A stretch of 64,000 nucleotides of DNA from Gordonia lacunae. Its GTDB lineage: Bacteria > Actinomycetota > Actinomycetes > Mycobacteriales > Mycobacteriaceae. The position numbers were made by a program, and so were the translations under genes. The stretch covers positions 82,060 to 146,059 of the forward strand of contig NZ_NGFO01000008.1 in assembly GCF_002149015.1 (NCBI RefSeq). Reading direction: 5' to 3'. The notes beneath the pieces were generated by a model, which saw only the letters and a list, made by a program, of their open reading frames with translations, made no database searches and had not been told where the DNA came from. This document shows, piece after piece, positions 28,283 to 37,602 of this stretch; within the stretch, counting starts at the first letter, position 1, and every line of letters starts with the position of its first letter.

Positions 28283-29857
28283 TCAGTCGGCGTCGGGGAG
28301 GTCCCATTCGAGGCTGTCGAGCGGGTTCGCCGGACAGAGCTCGGGGTCGTCGACCGGGAAGGTGCGGGTGCGTCCGGGCCCGCTCGTCCGCGTCTCGAAA
28401 CGCACGGTGACGACGCCGTGACCACTGCCCTGGACCCAGCCGTGTCCGTGGTCGGGATGGGTCACGTCGGCACCCGGCCCGAAGCGTCCGACCGGCATCG
28501 AACTGCCACCCGGCGCGAAGCGCGGAGGTGCGGACGGCGAGTCCGGCTCCGGTGCGGCGAGTGCCGCGCCGACACCGTCGACCAGCGGGCCGGCCGTCTC
28601 GGCCCCGGCCACCGGCACAGGCACCGCCACCCCGTCTGCATCCGCGGCGCCGCCGTCGGCCGTGTCGTGGTGAGTGGTCTGGACATCGCTCGCCCCCGCC
28701 GCGCCCACATCGTCGAACAAGGCGTACTGCTGGACGGCGGTGAGGCCCGAGAAGCTCACGCCGACAAGGCGGATGGCGCCGATCGAACGGGGATCGAGTG
28801 CGAGTCGCTGCGCCGTGCGCTCGAGATCGTCGAAGTCGGTGGTGGCCGTCGCGGTGGTCGCCGAGCGCGTCAGAATCGACATGTCGGATCTCTTGAGCTT
28901 CAGCACCACGGTGCGTGCGCCCCGTCCGTCGGCCCGTAGCCGGCGGTGAGCGTCGACGGCGGCCTTGCGGATGGCGGGCCGGAGCGCCTCGAGTTCGACG
29001 ATGTCCTCCGCGAAGGTCGACTCGGCGCTGATCTGCTTCGCGGAGGCACGTTCGGCGACGGGCCGGTCGTCGATGCCGTGCGCGAGACGATGCAGGGCGG
29101 GTCCGACGGTGCCGCCGAGCACGGAGGCGACCTCGACCGGCGACATCGCCGCGAGGTCACCGATGGTCACGATGCCCAGGCGCGCCAGTCGATCACCCGA
29201 CACGGGGCCGATGCCCCACAGCTTGCGCACCGGGAGCGAATGCAGAAAATCCAGCTGCCCGGACGGCGGGATCACCATCACCCCATCGGGTTTGGCCATA
29301 CCCGAGGCGATCTTCGCCAGCTGTTTGCCGCTCCCGAGTCCGACCGACGCCGCGAGTCCGACGTCGGACCGGATCCGGGACCGGAGCCGCTCGGCGAAAT
29401 CGCGGGCCTCGTCGACCGTCGCTCCCACGAGTTCGGCCGGCTCGCCGAACGCCTCGTCGAACGACAGTGTCTCGATGATCGGCACCTCTTCGCGCACAAT
29501 GCCGAAGACGCGTTTGCTGACCGTGCTGTACACCGATCCGCGCGGCGGGATGACCACGCCGGTCGGCCCGATGAGCCGACGAGCCTGGTGCATCGGCATC
29601 GCCGAACCGGCGCCGAACACGCGGGCCTCGTAGCTGGCCCCGGCAACCACCCCACGCCCGCCGGACCCGCCGACGAGGACCGGCCGGCCGCGCAGCGTCG
29701 GCCGGGTGAGCTGTTCGACGGAGGCGAAGAAGGCGTCCATGTCGAGGTGCATCACCCAACGCGGGCTGCGTTCGGCCCCCTGTCCGGCCGCCGCGATCCC
29801 GGGGTGCTGCGACACCACACCGCGTCGCTGCGGCGGTTCGGGCTCGGGACGTGACAC
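28283..29857 (-). CDS. dinB: DNA polymerase IV (Y-family), DinX/DinB type with C-terminal extension
   Basis: Translesion polymerase, 524 residues. The palm begins with [16 protein letters not shown], the second catalytic pair is in [10 protein letters not shown], and [15 protein letters not shown] and a helix-hairpin-helix ([17 protein letters not shown]) follow, then the little-finger domain ([20 protein letters not shown]). After about residue 370 comes a low-complexity linker and a C-terminal domain with [19 protein letters not shown], similar to the tail of mycobacterial DinX; role unknown. There is no visible beta-clamp QLxLF motif at the extreme C-terminus, though ALFDD after the little finger could be it. 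The GTG at 29857 is 10 bases after the nitroreductase-like stop, so the two are probably co-transcribed. Confidence 0.92.
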   Translation of the reverse strand: MSRPEPEPPQRRGVVSQHPGIAAAGQGAERSPRWVMHLDMDAFFASVEQLTRPTLRGRPVLVGGSGGRGVVAGASYEARVFGAGSAMPMHQARRLIGPTGVVIPPRGSVYSTVSKRVFGIVREEVPIIETLSFDEAFGEPAELVGATVDEARDFAERLRSRIRSDVGLAASVGLGSGKQLAKIASGMAKPDGVMVIPPSGQLDFLHSLPVRKLWGIGPVSGDRLARLGIVTIGDLAAMSPVEVASVLGGTVGPALHRLAHGIDDRPVAERASAKQISAESTFAEDIVELEALRPAIRKAAVDAHRRLRADGRGARTVVLKLKRSDMSILTRSATTATATTDFDDLERTAQRLALDPRSIGAIRLVGVSFSGLTAVQQYALFDDVGAAGASDVQTTHHDTADGGAADADGVAVPVPVAGAETAGPLVDGVGAALAAPEPDSPSAPPRFAPGGSSMPVGRFGPGADVTHPDHGHGWVQGSGHGVVTVRFETRTSGPGRTRTFPVDDPELCPANPLDSLEWDLPDAD

Positions 29858-29867
29858 CCCACCGAGT

Positions 29868-30323
29868 CTAGTGAGCAGCGGTGACGGCGAAGACGGGGAT
29901 CAGGTGGGCATGCGCGGCGAGTTCGTCGTCCGATGACGAGGCCTCGAGGCCCGCGGGCAGGAAGCGCGCGACCTCCCACCCCCAGCGGCGCAGATACTCG
30001 CGGATGACCGGCGCGCGGAGCGCAGGGGCGAGCTCGGTGAGGGTGACGATGGCCCGGCGCCGGCCACGGCGCAGTTCGACGGTCCCGGCCGCACGCGCGT
30101 TCCGCACCCACTGGGTGTCGCCGCGGACGGCGACGAGGTAGTCCGCCCCGTCGCGCCGCAGCACGTTGACGGGCACCCGCTGCGGTGTGCCGGTCCGCCG
30201 GCCGACGACGGTGAGCGTCTGCGCCCCGGCCAGATTGACCCCGTGGTCGGCGAGCCAGCGGACGGCGCGGTTGAAGACGGCGTCGAATCCGCTCGGCGCC
30301 TTGTAGTGGGCAGTCGCGGTCAT
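29868..30323 (-). CDS. Ddn-like deazaflavin (F420)-dependent nitroreductase/quinone reductase family protein
   Basis: 151 residues, length typical of the Ddn/DUF385 split-barrel family. The signature is [30 protein letters not shown] followed by [17 protein letters not shown], the F420-binding core of the family. Members reduce quinones or nitroaromatics with F420H2, but for most the natural substrate is unknown. The gene is divergent from a TetR regulator with two palindromic operators between them, and upstream of dinB. It is therefore probably the repressor's main target, perhaps part of a detoxification response. Confidence 0.87.
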   Translation of the reverse strand: MTATAHYKAPSGFDAVFNRAVRWLADHGVNLAGAQTLTVVGRRTGTPQRVPVNVLRRDGADYLVAVRGDTQWVRNARAAGTVELRRGRRRAIVTLTELAPALRAPVIREYLRRWGWEVARFLPAGLEASSSDDELAAHAHLIPVFAVTAAH

Positions 30324-30353
30324 GGTCGGCCTTTCGTCGAGGAGGCGATTGAT

Positions 30354-30368
30354 GAGAGCAGTGCTCTC
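30354..30368. promoter_or_regulatory. TetR operator 1
   Basis: Near-perfect 15-bp palindrome GAGAGCAGTGCTCTC, 31 bases upstream of the nitroreductase-like ATG at 30323. The same half-sites recur in the second operator 48 bases away. Autoregulatory TetR sites in divergent intergenic regions commonly look like this. Confidence 0.75.
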
Positions 30369-30401
30369 GAATTGAGTATGCAGTCACCTCGCGAGGAAAT
30401 C

Positions 30402-30416
30402 AAGAGCACTGCTCTC
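30402..30416. promoter_or_regulatory. TetR operator 2
   Basis: AAGAGCACTGCTCTC, the inverse of operator 1 with one changed end base, 22 bases before the TetR-gene ATG. With centre-to-centre spacing near 48 bp the two sites flank the divergent promoters (a TTGAGTATG-like stretch lies between them), so bound repressor would block both directions. Confidence 0.75.
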
Positions 30417-30438
30417 GGTCTGTGGCAGGATCATCGCC

Positions 30439-31131
30439 ATGGCCACCGGACGAAGCCGCGCGGAGAACCGCGCGATGATGACCGACGAGATCCGTCGGCT
30501 GGGACGCGAACACCTGACCACCTACGGAGCGGCCGGGCTCTCCCTGCGCGCCATCGCCCGCGACCTGGGCGTCGTCTCCTCCGCGGTGTATCGGTACGTC
30601 CCGAGCCGCGACGAATTGCTGACCATGCTCCTGGTGGAGGCCTACACCGACATCGCGGATGCGGTCGATGCGGCGGCCGACTCCATCGACGCCTCCCGCC
30701 GGCGCGAACGCCTCGCGGCCGCGGCTGCGGCGGCGCGGACGTGGGCGCTCGCCGACCCAGCCCGATGGGCGCTCATCCATGGAAGTCCGGTGCCCGGTTA
30801 CTCCGCCCCCGGCGACCGGACCATCGGTCCGGGTACGCGCATCCCCGTCCGGCTTCTCCGCGAGTGCGCCGCCGCCCACCACGACGGGCAGCTGCGGACC
30901 GACCTGGCTTCTCCGACAACCGATGTCGCCACGGACATGGATGCGATCCGCGACGAGTTCGACCTCGACACGCCGGCCGCGGTCCTGGCCGCGGCCACCA
31001 CACTGTGGGCGGTGCTCATCGGCGCGATCAGTCTGGAGACCTTCGGCCAGTACGGGACGGACACCTTCGCGCACCCCGAACAGCTGTTCCGGTTCCAGAT
31101 CGAGCAGACGCTCTCCGGACTGTTCGCCTGA
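30439..31131 (+). CDS. TetR/AcrR-family transcriptional regulator
   Basis: 230 residues. The N-terminal helix-turn-helix domain (MTDEIRRLGREHLTTYGAAGLSLRAIARDLGVVSSAVYRYVPSRDELLTMLL) is textbook TetR, with the recognition helix VSSAVYRYV. The C-terminal ligand domain has the WHG-like layout of the TetR_C_25 group (DPARWALIHGSPVPGYSAP). It probably represses itself and the divergent Ddn-like gene (and dinB behind it) through the two GAGAGCA palindromes in 30354-30416. The effector is unknown. Confidence 0.9.
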   Translation: MATGRSRAENRAMMTDEIRRLGREHLTTYGAAGLSLRAIARDLGVVSSAVYRYVPSRDELLTMLLVEAYTDIADAVDAAADSIDASRRRERLAAAAAAARTWALADPARWALIHGSPVPGYSAPGDRTIGPGTRIPVRLLRECAAAHHDGQLRTDLASPTTDVATDMDAIRDEFDLDTPAAVLAAATTLWAVLIGAISLETFGQYGTDTFAHPEQLFRFQIEQTLSGLFA

Positions 31132-31158
31132 CGTGTCATTCCGCGAGCCGACGGAAGG

Positions 31159-32064
31159 TCACCGGGTCACGGATCGGGGATGCTCGACCCCACCGAGCTT
31201 GTCGGGGTTGCGCATCACGTAGATGTCGTCGATCAGACCGTCGACGACGCGGAGGGTCAGGGCGGTCTGCAGTCGGCCGTCGAAATACAGGATCATCCCC
31301 GGCTGACCGTTGAACATCGCGAACTCGGCGCGATAGTCGTCGAGCACCGCACCGATCCGGGCGAATCCGGACAGCACCTGCATGACCGCGGGGGCACCAC
31401 ACATGGGTCGGCGGACCGCGGTGGTCTTGCCGTCGCTGTCCGAGGTGAGCACCACGTCCGGTGTCATGAGAGTCAGCAGGGTCTCGGCGTCACCCGATTC
31501 GGCCGCCGCCAGGAAAGCATCGACGATCTGCGCGGCGCGGGCGCGGTCCACCGGATCGAACCGGGGCCGCCGGCGTTCGACGAGGGACCGGGCCTGTTCC
31601 GCGATCCGCTCCACGTCCCCCACCGTCGGCGGCAGCATCGCGGCGATCGCGTCGGCGCCGAACCCGAACACCTCGCGCAGGACGTACACCGCTCGGGCCT
31701 CGGGCTCGAGTTCTTCCAAGACCACGAGCAGCGCGGTCGACACCGCCTCGGCGAGACCCGCGTCGGTCATGGGGTCGTCGTCGAACCGGATGGGCTCGGG
31801 CAGCCACGGTCCGGTGTAATCGCCCGCGGCGCGCCGACGGAGGGTCAGCGCGTCGACCGCGATTCGCACGACCGCTGCGGTGAGATGCGGCCGACCATCC
31901 ACGGACCCGACCTCCGACCGGCAGCGCGGACTCTCCCACAGGCATTGCCGGACAACGTCATCGGCGTCGGTGGCCGAGCCGAGGATCTCGTAGGCCACGG
32001 TGAACAGCAACGGTCCGAGTGCGGCGTGGTGCATGGTGCGGGGGTCCACGTCTGTGCCGGTCAT
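31159..32064 (-). CDS. ECF41-type RNA polymerase sigma factor (SigJ-like)
   Basis: 301 residues: divergent sigma-2 (AALGPLLFTVAYEILGSATDADDVV) and sigma-4 (EELEPEARAVYVLREVFGFGADAIA) domains, then a SnoaL/NTF2-like C-terminal domain. The ECF41 hallmarks are seen: DSDGKTTAVRRP after the domain junction and the YVMRNPDKL motif near the C-terminus, which tunes sigma activity in this group. The sigma-2 segment is weaker than usual, with Arg in place of a conserved Glu/Asp (DDVVRQCLW). ECF41 factors are normally beside a COE (carboxymuconolactone decarboxylase/oxidoreductase) gene; none is adjacent here, except perhaps the Ddn-like gene 1 kb away. Confidence 0.87.
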   Translation of the reverse strand: MTGTDVDPRTMHHAALGPLLFTVAYEILGSATDADDVVRQCLWESPRCRSEVGSVDGRPHLTAAVVRIAVDALTLRRRAAGDYTGPWLPEPIRFDDDPMTDAGLAEAVSTALLVVLEELEPEARAVYVLREVFGFGADAIAAMLPPTVGDVERIAEQARSLVERRRPRFDPVDRARAAQIVDAFLAAAESGDAETLLTLMTPDVVLTSDSDGKTTAVRRPMCGAPAVMQVLSGFARIGAVLDDYRAEFAMFNGQPGMILYFDGRLQTALTLRVVDGLIDDIYVMRNPDKLGGVEHPRSVTR

Positions 32065-32436
32065 CGAGCGGCCTCCTGAACGGGTCGGGCGGTGGACGCC
32101 GGGAGGTGTTCCCGACGCCGCCGGGTCCGTGTTCCCCGGGACCGCGACCGGAGCCGCGCGACCCGGCGATCTCGCCCGGATGGGTGCTCACCGAGCGAGG
32201 CCGGGTCGCGGCAGTGTCCACACGGTACGCGACGGGCGCACCGCCTCGGCGTAAGAGCGGCAATCAGGTCCCGGATCGTCGCTCTCGTGCGAGGCTCGGT
32301 CGGCGCGCCGGTCCGGCTTCGGCAACCCACGCGGGACGGCGCGAGGCCGCCGAACCTCGATCCCCCTGCGCTGCACCATGATACGACGCCGTCGGCACAC
32401 CGGTTCGGCCTCGACGACGCCGCCGCCACGCCTCGA
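32065..32436. other. 372-bp intergenic region with no recognised gene
   Basis: Lies between the ECF41 gene start and the HEAT-like gene stop, so it holds the sigma-factor promoter. The short open frames here are all GC-rich, arginine-loaded and lack ribosome binding sites. I could not find the TGTCACA...CGTC promoter expected for ECF41 self-control. Confidence 0.5.
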
Positions 32437-33132
32437 TCAGGACAGCGCAGTCATGCGTTTCTTGGCGCGATTCGTCCGGACGATCCACTGCACGTCCGCG
32501 TCGGCGTCAGAGGCCAGCGTGTCGAAAGCGACCATCCCGGGCCGTGGGTCCGCGGCCACGGCAACACTCCAGCAGTAGCCGAGTGCCTGCCGGAGGGTCC
32601 GCGCCGCCGGCGAGCGGCGGGCAGCACCCGATAGCCCGGTCAGTACCGCGGTCGCGCGGTGACACGCGTCGATGGCCGCGGCCGCAGCGGCCGGCGAATC
32701 GAGCAGTCGCGGTTCGCAGATGGTCGCGACCGCCGCCCGGGCGATCAACGGATCGGGATCGACCGACCACGCGAGCACCACCTGCTCCACCGTCTCGCGC
32801 GCAGTGTCGGCAGCCAGCTGCAGGCCGATCACCACACCCTCACGAACACGCCATCGATCGTCGGTCGCCAGCTCGCGAAGCAGTGTGATGACACCCGGCA
32901 TCGCGACACGGGCACCCGACGACACCGCACCGCAGAACGTTCGATACTCGTCGCCACTGTGGAGCAGTTCGTCGATCAGCTGTTGATCGGCCATGGCCGA
33001 CAGCGCAATCGCCAGCGAGGTGTTCGCCCGCGGGCCCGGCAGACCGGAGTGGGAATCCAGGAAGTCCGGCCACTCGGCGCGGTCGACCTGTTCCAGCTCG
33101 GCTGTCCACCGCTTCACCGGATCACCCGACAT
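32437..33132 (-). CDS. HEAT-repeat-like protein of unknown function, coupled to ileS
   Basis: 231 residues of alpha-helical character. Helical repeats are suggested by MPGVITLLRELATDDRWRVREGVVIGLQ and VEQVVLAWSVDPDPLIARAAVATI, the turn-and-Arg pattern of HEAT repeats (D-x-x-x-VR-E, DP-x-x-x-RAA). The ATG lies 3 bases after the ileS stop, so it is almost certainly in the same operon and under the same T-box control. No catalytic motif, signal or membrane segment is visible. HEAT-like is an inference from pattern; I do not recognise an orthologue. Confidence 0.7.
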   Translation of the reverse strand: MSGDPVKRWTAELEQVDRAEWPDFLDSHSGLPGPRANTSLAIALSAMADQQLIDELLHSGDEYRTFCGAVSSGARVAMPGVITLLRELATDDRWRVREGVVIGLQLAADTARETVEQVVLAWSVDPDPLIARAAVATICEPRLLDSPAAAAAAIDACHRATAVLTGLSGAARRSPAARTLRQALGYCWSVAVAADPRPGMVAFDTLASDADADVQWIVRTNRAKKRMTALS

Positions 33133-33135
33133 GCG

Positions 33136-36100
33136 TCAACTCGCCTTCGCCACGTCGGCGGTCACGCCGTCACCGAGCTCGATGCTGCCGGCGTCGCCGT
33201 CACCGGTGACCTCGAATCGCACCGCGAGCACCTCGCCCGCGATCAGATCGGCGTGGGTCTGCGCCCAGTCCAGGCGCTCGGCGGGCACGACGAGTCGCAC
33301 GGTGATCCGGTCGGAGACGTCGAGTCCCAGGGTGCGCCGGGCATCCTGCAGCTCGCGTACCCGGTCCTTCGCCCATCCCTCGGCCTCCAGTTCGGGCGTG
33401 ACGGTCGTGTCCAGGACGACCAGACCGTTCCCGCCCGGCAACTCCGCGGTGGAATCGGGCTCGACGGCCACGAGCCGTCGGGTGAACTCGCCCTCGCGGA
33501 GTTCGATGCCGTCGGCGACGACCACCTCCGACCCGTCGGAACCCTCACTCACCGTCCAGTCGCCCGACTTCACCGCCTTGATGGCTCGTTGCACATCCTT
33601 GCCCAGTCGCGGTCCGGCGGCTCGGGCGTTGACCGCGATCTCGTAGCGCCCGTAGTCGCTCGCGTCGGCGGCGAGGGTGACGGTCTTGACGTTCATCTCG
33701 TCCTTGACCAGATCGACGAACGGCTCCAGCGACGCAGCCGCCGGCGAGGCGACCGTCAGGCCCGGCAATGGCAGACGCACCCGCAGCTTGTTGGCCTTGC
33801 GGACACTCGACGCCGTCGAGCACACAGCCTGGACCTGGTCCATCGCGGTGACCAGGTCGGCATCGGCCGGGAGTTCGTCGCTCGTCGGCCAGTCGGTCAG
33901 GTGCACCGACCGCTCGCCGGTGAGACCCCGCCAGATCGCCTCGGTCGCCAGCGGGAGCAGCGGCGAGGCGAGCCGGCAGGCCACCTCGAGCACGGTGTAG
34001 AGCGTGTCGAATGCGTCGGTGTCCTCGTCCTGGCCCGCCCAGAAGCGCGCGCGGGACCGTCGCACATACCAGTTGGTGAGCGACTCGACGAACTCGCGGA
34101 AGGCGTCACATGCCCCCGCGATGTCGTAGATGTCGAGGGCCTCGGTCATCGTCTCGCGCGTCGTCGCCAGCTTGGCCAGGATGTAGCGGTCCAGCACATG
34201 CTGCGAGTCGGTCCGCCAGGTCGCCGGGCGCTCGGCGTACAGCTGCAGGAAGCTGTAGGCGTTCCACAGTGGCAGGAGCGCCTGGCGCACCCCCTCGCGG
34301 ATGCCCCGTTCGGTGACGACGAGGTTGCCGCCGCGCAGGATCGGTGAGGCCATCAGGAACCACCGCATCGCATCCGAGCCGTCGCGGTCGAAGACCTCGT
34401 TCACGTCCGGATAGTTGCGCTTCGACTTCGACATCTTCTGACCGTCGTCACCCAGCACGATCCCGTGCGCGGCAACAGTCTTGAACGCCGGGCGATCGAA
34501 CAGCGCGGTCGCCAGCACGTGCAGGGTGTAGAACCAGCCGCGGGTCTGCCCGTTGTATTCGACGATGAAGTCGCCCGGATTGTGCGCCGGGGCATTCGCG
34601 GAGTCACCCCCGTCGAACCAGTCGCGGTTCTCGAACGGGTAGTGCACCTGAGCGAAGGGCATCGACCCCGACTCGAACCAGCAGTCGAGGACCTCGGGCA
34701 CGCGCCGCATCGTCGACTTCCCGCTCGGGTCGTCGGGATTCGGGCGGGTGAGTTCGTCGATGAACGGGCGGTGCAGATTGTCCGGCCGCACCCCGAAGTC
34801 GCGTTCGAGGTCGTCGAGCGAACCGTAGACGTCGATCCGCGGGAACTCGGGGTCGTCGGACACCCAGACCGGCAGTGGCGCACCCCAATACCGGTTCCGG
34901 CTGATGTTCCAGTCCCGGGCGCCCTCGAGCCACTTGCCGAACTGCCCGTCCCGGATGTGTTCGGGCACCCAGGTGATCTGCTTGTTCAGCTCCACCATGC
35001 GGTCGCGGAACTGCGTCACCGCGACGAACCACGACGGCACCGCCATGTAGATGAGCGGCTGGCCCGACCGCCACGAGTGCGGGTAGGAGTGCTCGATGGT
35101 CTCGTGGCGGAGGATCCGGCCGGTTTCCTTCAGGTCCTTGATGATCACCGGGTTGGCGTCGAAGACCATCAACCCCTCGTACGGCGGGACCTGCGAGGTG
35201 AAGCGCCCGCCCGGGTCGAGCGGCTGCACCACCTCGATGCCGTTGGCGGTCGCGAGGTCCATGTCCTCCTCACCGAAAGCCGGTGCGAGATGGACGATTC
35301 CGGTTCCGCTGTCAGTGGTCACGTAGTCGCCCAAGAGCACCCGATGCGAGTTCGGATGGCCGACGAAGAAGTCGAAGGGCGGTGTGTAGGAGAGGTTTTC
35401 CAGGTCCTTGCCCAGATGGGTGCCGACCACCTCCGGATCGACGATCTCCTTCGCATACGCACCGAGCAGCGCTTCGGCGAGGAGATACTGCCGGCCGTCT
35501 CCCGCCCTGACGTGCACGTATGTGACGTCAGGGTTGACCGCGATCGCGAGGTTGGACGGCAGCGTCCACGGCGTCGTCGTCCAGATCAGCGCGTTGACCC
35601 CGTCCAGCGACGAGAGCGGGCCGTCGGGAACCGAGAGTGGCATGGTCACGGTGACCGCCGGGTCCTGCCGCATCCGGTATGCGTCGTCGAGCTTGGACTC
35701 CTGATTCGACAGTGGTGTCTGCTCGTACCAGCTGTACGGCAGCACGCGGTAGCCCTGGTAGATGAGCCCCTTGTCGTAGAGCGCCTTGAACGCCCACATC
35801 ACCGACTCCATGAAGTCGAGATCGAGCGTCTTGTAATCGTTGTCGAAGTCGACCCAGCGGGCCTGGCGGGTCACGTAATCGCGCCACTCCCCCGTGTACC
35901 GCAGCACCGAGTCACGGCAGTACTCGTTGAATTTCGCCATGCCCATCTTCTCGATCTCCGACTTGTCGGTGATCCCGAGCTGGCGTTCGGCCTCGAGCTC
36001 GGCGGGCAGACCGTGTGTGTCCCACCCGAACCGGCGGTCCACCTTCTTGCCGCGCATCGTCTGGTACCGCGGTACCAGATCCTTGACGTACCCGGTCAGC

Positions 36101-36333
36101 AGATGACCGTAGTGCGGCAGTCCGTTCGCGAACGGCGGACCATCGTAGAAGACGAATTCCTCGGCGTCGTCGCGATTCTCGATCGACGCGGCGAAGGTGG
36201 AATCGGTATCCCAGTACTGCAGCACCCGCTGTTCCACGGACGGGAAGTCGGGCGCGCTGCGCCCGGTGCCCCCGGTCATGTCGACCTTCGGGTACACCCG
36301 CGCGTTCTGGGTGGGGTCGGTCGCGTCGCTCAC
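33136..36333 (-). CDS. ileS: Isoleucyl-tRNA synthetase
   Basis: Class I aminoacyl-tRNA synthetase, 1065 residues, the length of the long actinobacterial/eukaryotic-like type. The HIGH motif is HYGH (in [12 protein letters not shown]) and KMSKS is intact ([12 protein letters not shown]). The CP1 editing domain ([18 protein letters not shown]) is present. The GTG at 36333 follows GAGGAGACGAGCC, a strong ribosome binding site; the open frame upstream of it is T-box leader and not coding. It is regulated by the T-box riboswitch in its leader, which senses uncharged tRNA-Ile, and is followed by the coupled HEAT-like gene. Confidence 0.96.
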   Translation of the reverse strand: MSDATDPTQNARVYPKVDMTGGTGRSAPDFPSVEQRVLQYWDTDSTFAASIENRDDAEEFVFYDGPPFANGLPHYGHLLTGYVKDLVPRYQTMRGKKVDRRFGWDTHGLPAELEAERQLGITDKSEIEKMGMAKFNEYCRDSVLRYTGEWRDYVTRQARWVDFDNDYKTLDLDFMESVMWAFKALYDKGLIYQGYRVLPYSWYEQTPLSNQESKLDDAYRMRQDPAVTVTMPLSVPDGPLSSLDGVNALIWTTTPWTLPSNLAIAVNPDVTYVHVRAGDGRQYLLAEALLGAYAKEIVDPEVVGTHLGKDLENLSYTPPFDFFVGHPNSHRVLLGDYVTTDSGTGIVHLAPAFGEEDMDLATANGIEVVQPLDPGGRFTSQVPPYEGLMVFDANPVIIKDLKETGRILRHETIEHSYPHSWRSGQPLIYMAVPSWFVAVTQFRDRMVELNKQITWVPEHIRDGQFGKWLEGARDWNISRNRYWGAPLPVWVSDDPEFPRIDVYGSLDDLERDFGVRPDNLHRPFIDELTRPNPDDPSGKSTMRRVPEVLDCWFESGSMPFAQVHYPFENRDWFDGGDSANAPAHNPGDFIVEYNGQTRGWFYTLHVLATALFDRPAFKTVAAHGIVLGDDGQKMSKSKRNYPDVNEVFDRDGSDAMRWFLMASPILRGGNLVVTERGIREGVRQALLPLWNAYSFLQLYAERPATWRTDSQHVLDRYILAKLATTRETMTEALDIYDIAGACDAFREFVESLTNWYVRRSRARFWAGQDEDTDAFDTLYTVLEVACRLASPLLPLATEAIWRGLTGERSVHLTDWPTSDELPADADLVTAMDQVQAVCSTASSVRKANKLRVRLPLPGLTVASPAAASLEPFVDLVKDEMNVKTVTLAADASDYGRYEIAVNARAAGPRLGKDVQRAIKAVKSGDWTVSEGSDGSEVVVADGIELREGEFTRRLVAVEPDSTAELPGGNGLVVLDTTVTPELEAEGWAKDRVRELQDARRTLGLDVSDRITVRLVVPAERLDWAQTHADLIAGEVLAVRFEVTGDGDAGSIELGDGVTADVAKAS

Positions 36334-36339
36334 GGCTCG

Positions 36340-36600
36340 TCTCCTCGTGCCTGGTGATGTCTCATCGGCACGGGGACGCAGTCCGGAGGTCTGCGCGGTA
36401 CCACCCCGCTTGCGCCGGAGATCCGGCGCCACTCGACGAACCGCCCCGGCGAAGTCCCGGACGATCCCATGGCTGTGACGGGCCACACCCGCCCGGTTCT
36501 ACTGGGTGCCGCACCGACGGACCGTCCACTTCGACGATGCGCGGTCAGCGACTCTGTTCTTCCGGGTGCTCCCCGGTGATGGCCGGATCAACGCGTCAAC
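36340..36600 (-). ncRNA. T-box riboswitch leader of ileS (translational type)
   Basis: On the gene strand, GGTGGTACCGCG (36394-36405) is the invariant T-box bulge that pairs with the tRNA NCCA end. At the 5' end the specifier region reads GGCCATCACCGGGGAGC, with an ATC isoleucine codon at 36578-36580, then a CCGGG/CCCGG hairpin and GGAAGAAC. There is no U-tract terminator. A CCTCC stretch after the T-box can pair with the GAGGAG ribosome binding site, so control is probably by sequestering translation start, as known for actinobacterial ileS T-boxes. Helix boundaries were judged by eye. Confidence 0.9.
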
Positions 36601-36601
36601 C

Positions 36602-36607
36602 AGTGTA
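36602..36607 (-). promoter_or_regulatory. Putative -10 box of the ileS T-box transcript
   Basis: TACACT on the gene strand (TANNNT type). Transcription would start 6-8 bases downstream, right at the beginning of the conserved T-box stem I. No clear -35 box is seen. Confidence 0.55.
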
Positions 36608-36669
36608 GCGACGACCCATCCGGTCGGGCCAGCGGGTTCGGCGGCGCCCGATACGCCCGCGCCACCGGG

Positions 36670-37569
36670 TCAGTCAGCCGGCGGATGCCAATTCGGATCG
36701 AGCGGATCGAAATCCGGGCGCCGACGGCGAGACGCGGAATCGTCGGGCCGTTCGTGAGGCGTCGACCAGTCGTCCGGTCCGGGCGTGTCGCCGCCCGGCG
36801 CGTTGTCGGGAGCCCACTCCGACTGCGTCGGATCGAACGGTCGTTGCTGCCCCGACGACGGTAAGGCCGGCGGACGTTGTCCCCAGGGCTGCGGCCGGCC
36901 GGGCTGGCCAGACGACTGCGGCGAGCCGGACACGAACTGACCGGCCTGCGGCCGGGGCGGCTGCGGGGCCCGCGACTGTTGCTCGGACCCCGGCTGCGGC
37001 GGGACGGGGCCGGCCGGTGGCGACCCATAACGCTGCGGCGTCGGCCGACCCGCTGGGCCGGGGGGTCCCCCCGCTGCGCGCGCACCGTCGGGTGCGACGC
37101 CTGGCGCGGGGTCGTTCGCGCTCGGCGCGTCGGCACCGACCGAACGTAGGTAGTCCTCGAGAGTGCCCTCGCGACGTTCCGGCGCCGGACGGCTCGGGGG
37201 TGCCGAGCGCTCCGGAGCGGCCATTCCGGGCTCGAAGGAGCCGGGCCGGTATGCGGATGGTCCGGGATCAGCCGTTTCCGCGGCGTCGGACACGGGATGC
37301 CGACGGGTGGGCGCGTCCGCAGCGCCCTCGTCCACCGGTGCACGTTCGGCGTCGGAGTCGGTCGCGTCGCGACCGGCACCCGGGACCATCTCCTCGAGTG
37401 ACCGACCCGCCTCGCCCTTGCGGCCGGCGAACACATCTGCCAGCAGGAAGCCGAGCCCGACCAGGCAGACCACGATGCAGGCCACGGCCAGCCACACGGT
37501 CCCGGTGATGAGACCGAGAATGAGCAGCACGAACCCGAGAAGGGTTGCGGCCAAGGCCAAGGTCAGCAC
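36670..37569 (-). CDS. Membrane protein with long Pro-rich cytoplasmic tail
   Basis: 299 residues. Two hydrophobic helices at the N-terminus (residues about 2-45: LALAATLLGFVLLILGLITG and VWLAVACIVVCLVGLGFLLA) form a hairpin. About 250 residues follow of low-complexity Pro/Gly/Gln/Arg sequence ending in FDPLDPNWHPPAD. It is in the position of M. tuberculosis Rv2144c, a small membrane protein next to wag31. The hydrophobic part is conserved in type but the tail here is much longer. GTG at 37569. Could interact with the division scaffold; function unknown. Confidence 0.75.
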   Translation of the reverse strand: MLTLALAATLLGFVLLILGLITGTVWLAVACIVVCLVGLGFLLADVFAGRKGEAGRSLEEMVPGAGRDATDSDAERAPVDEGAADAPTRRHPVSDAAETADPGPSAYRPGSFEPGMAAPERSAPPSRPAPERREGTLEDYLRSVGADAPSANDPAPGVAPDGARAAGGPPGPAGRPTPQRYGSPPAGPVPPQPGSEQQSRAPQPPRPQAGQFVSGSPQSSGQPGRPQPWGQRPPALPSSGQQRPFDPTQSEWAPDNAPGGDTPGPDDWSTPHERPDDSASRRRRPDFDPLDPNWHPPAD

Positions 37570-37602
37570 ATCACCAACCTACCGCGCACCGATTCGCCCA
37601 GG

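Noticed and set aside
32188..32400. 70-codon minus-strand frame upstream of the HEAT-like gene
   Set aside because: Arg/Pro-rich, no ribosome binding site, overlaps other random frames, nothing recognisable.
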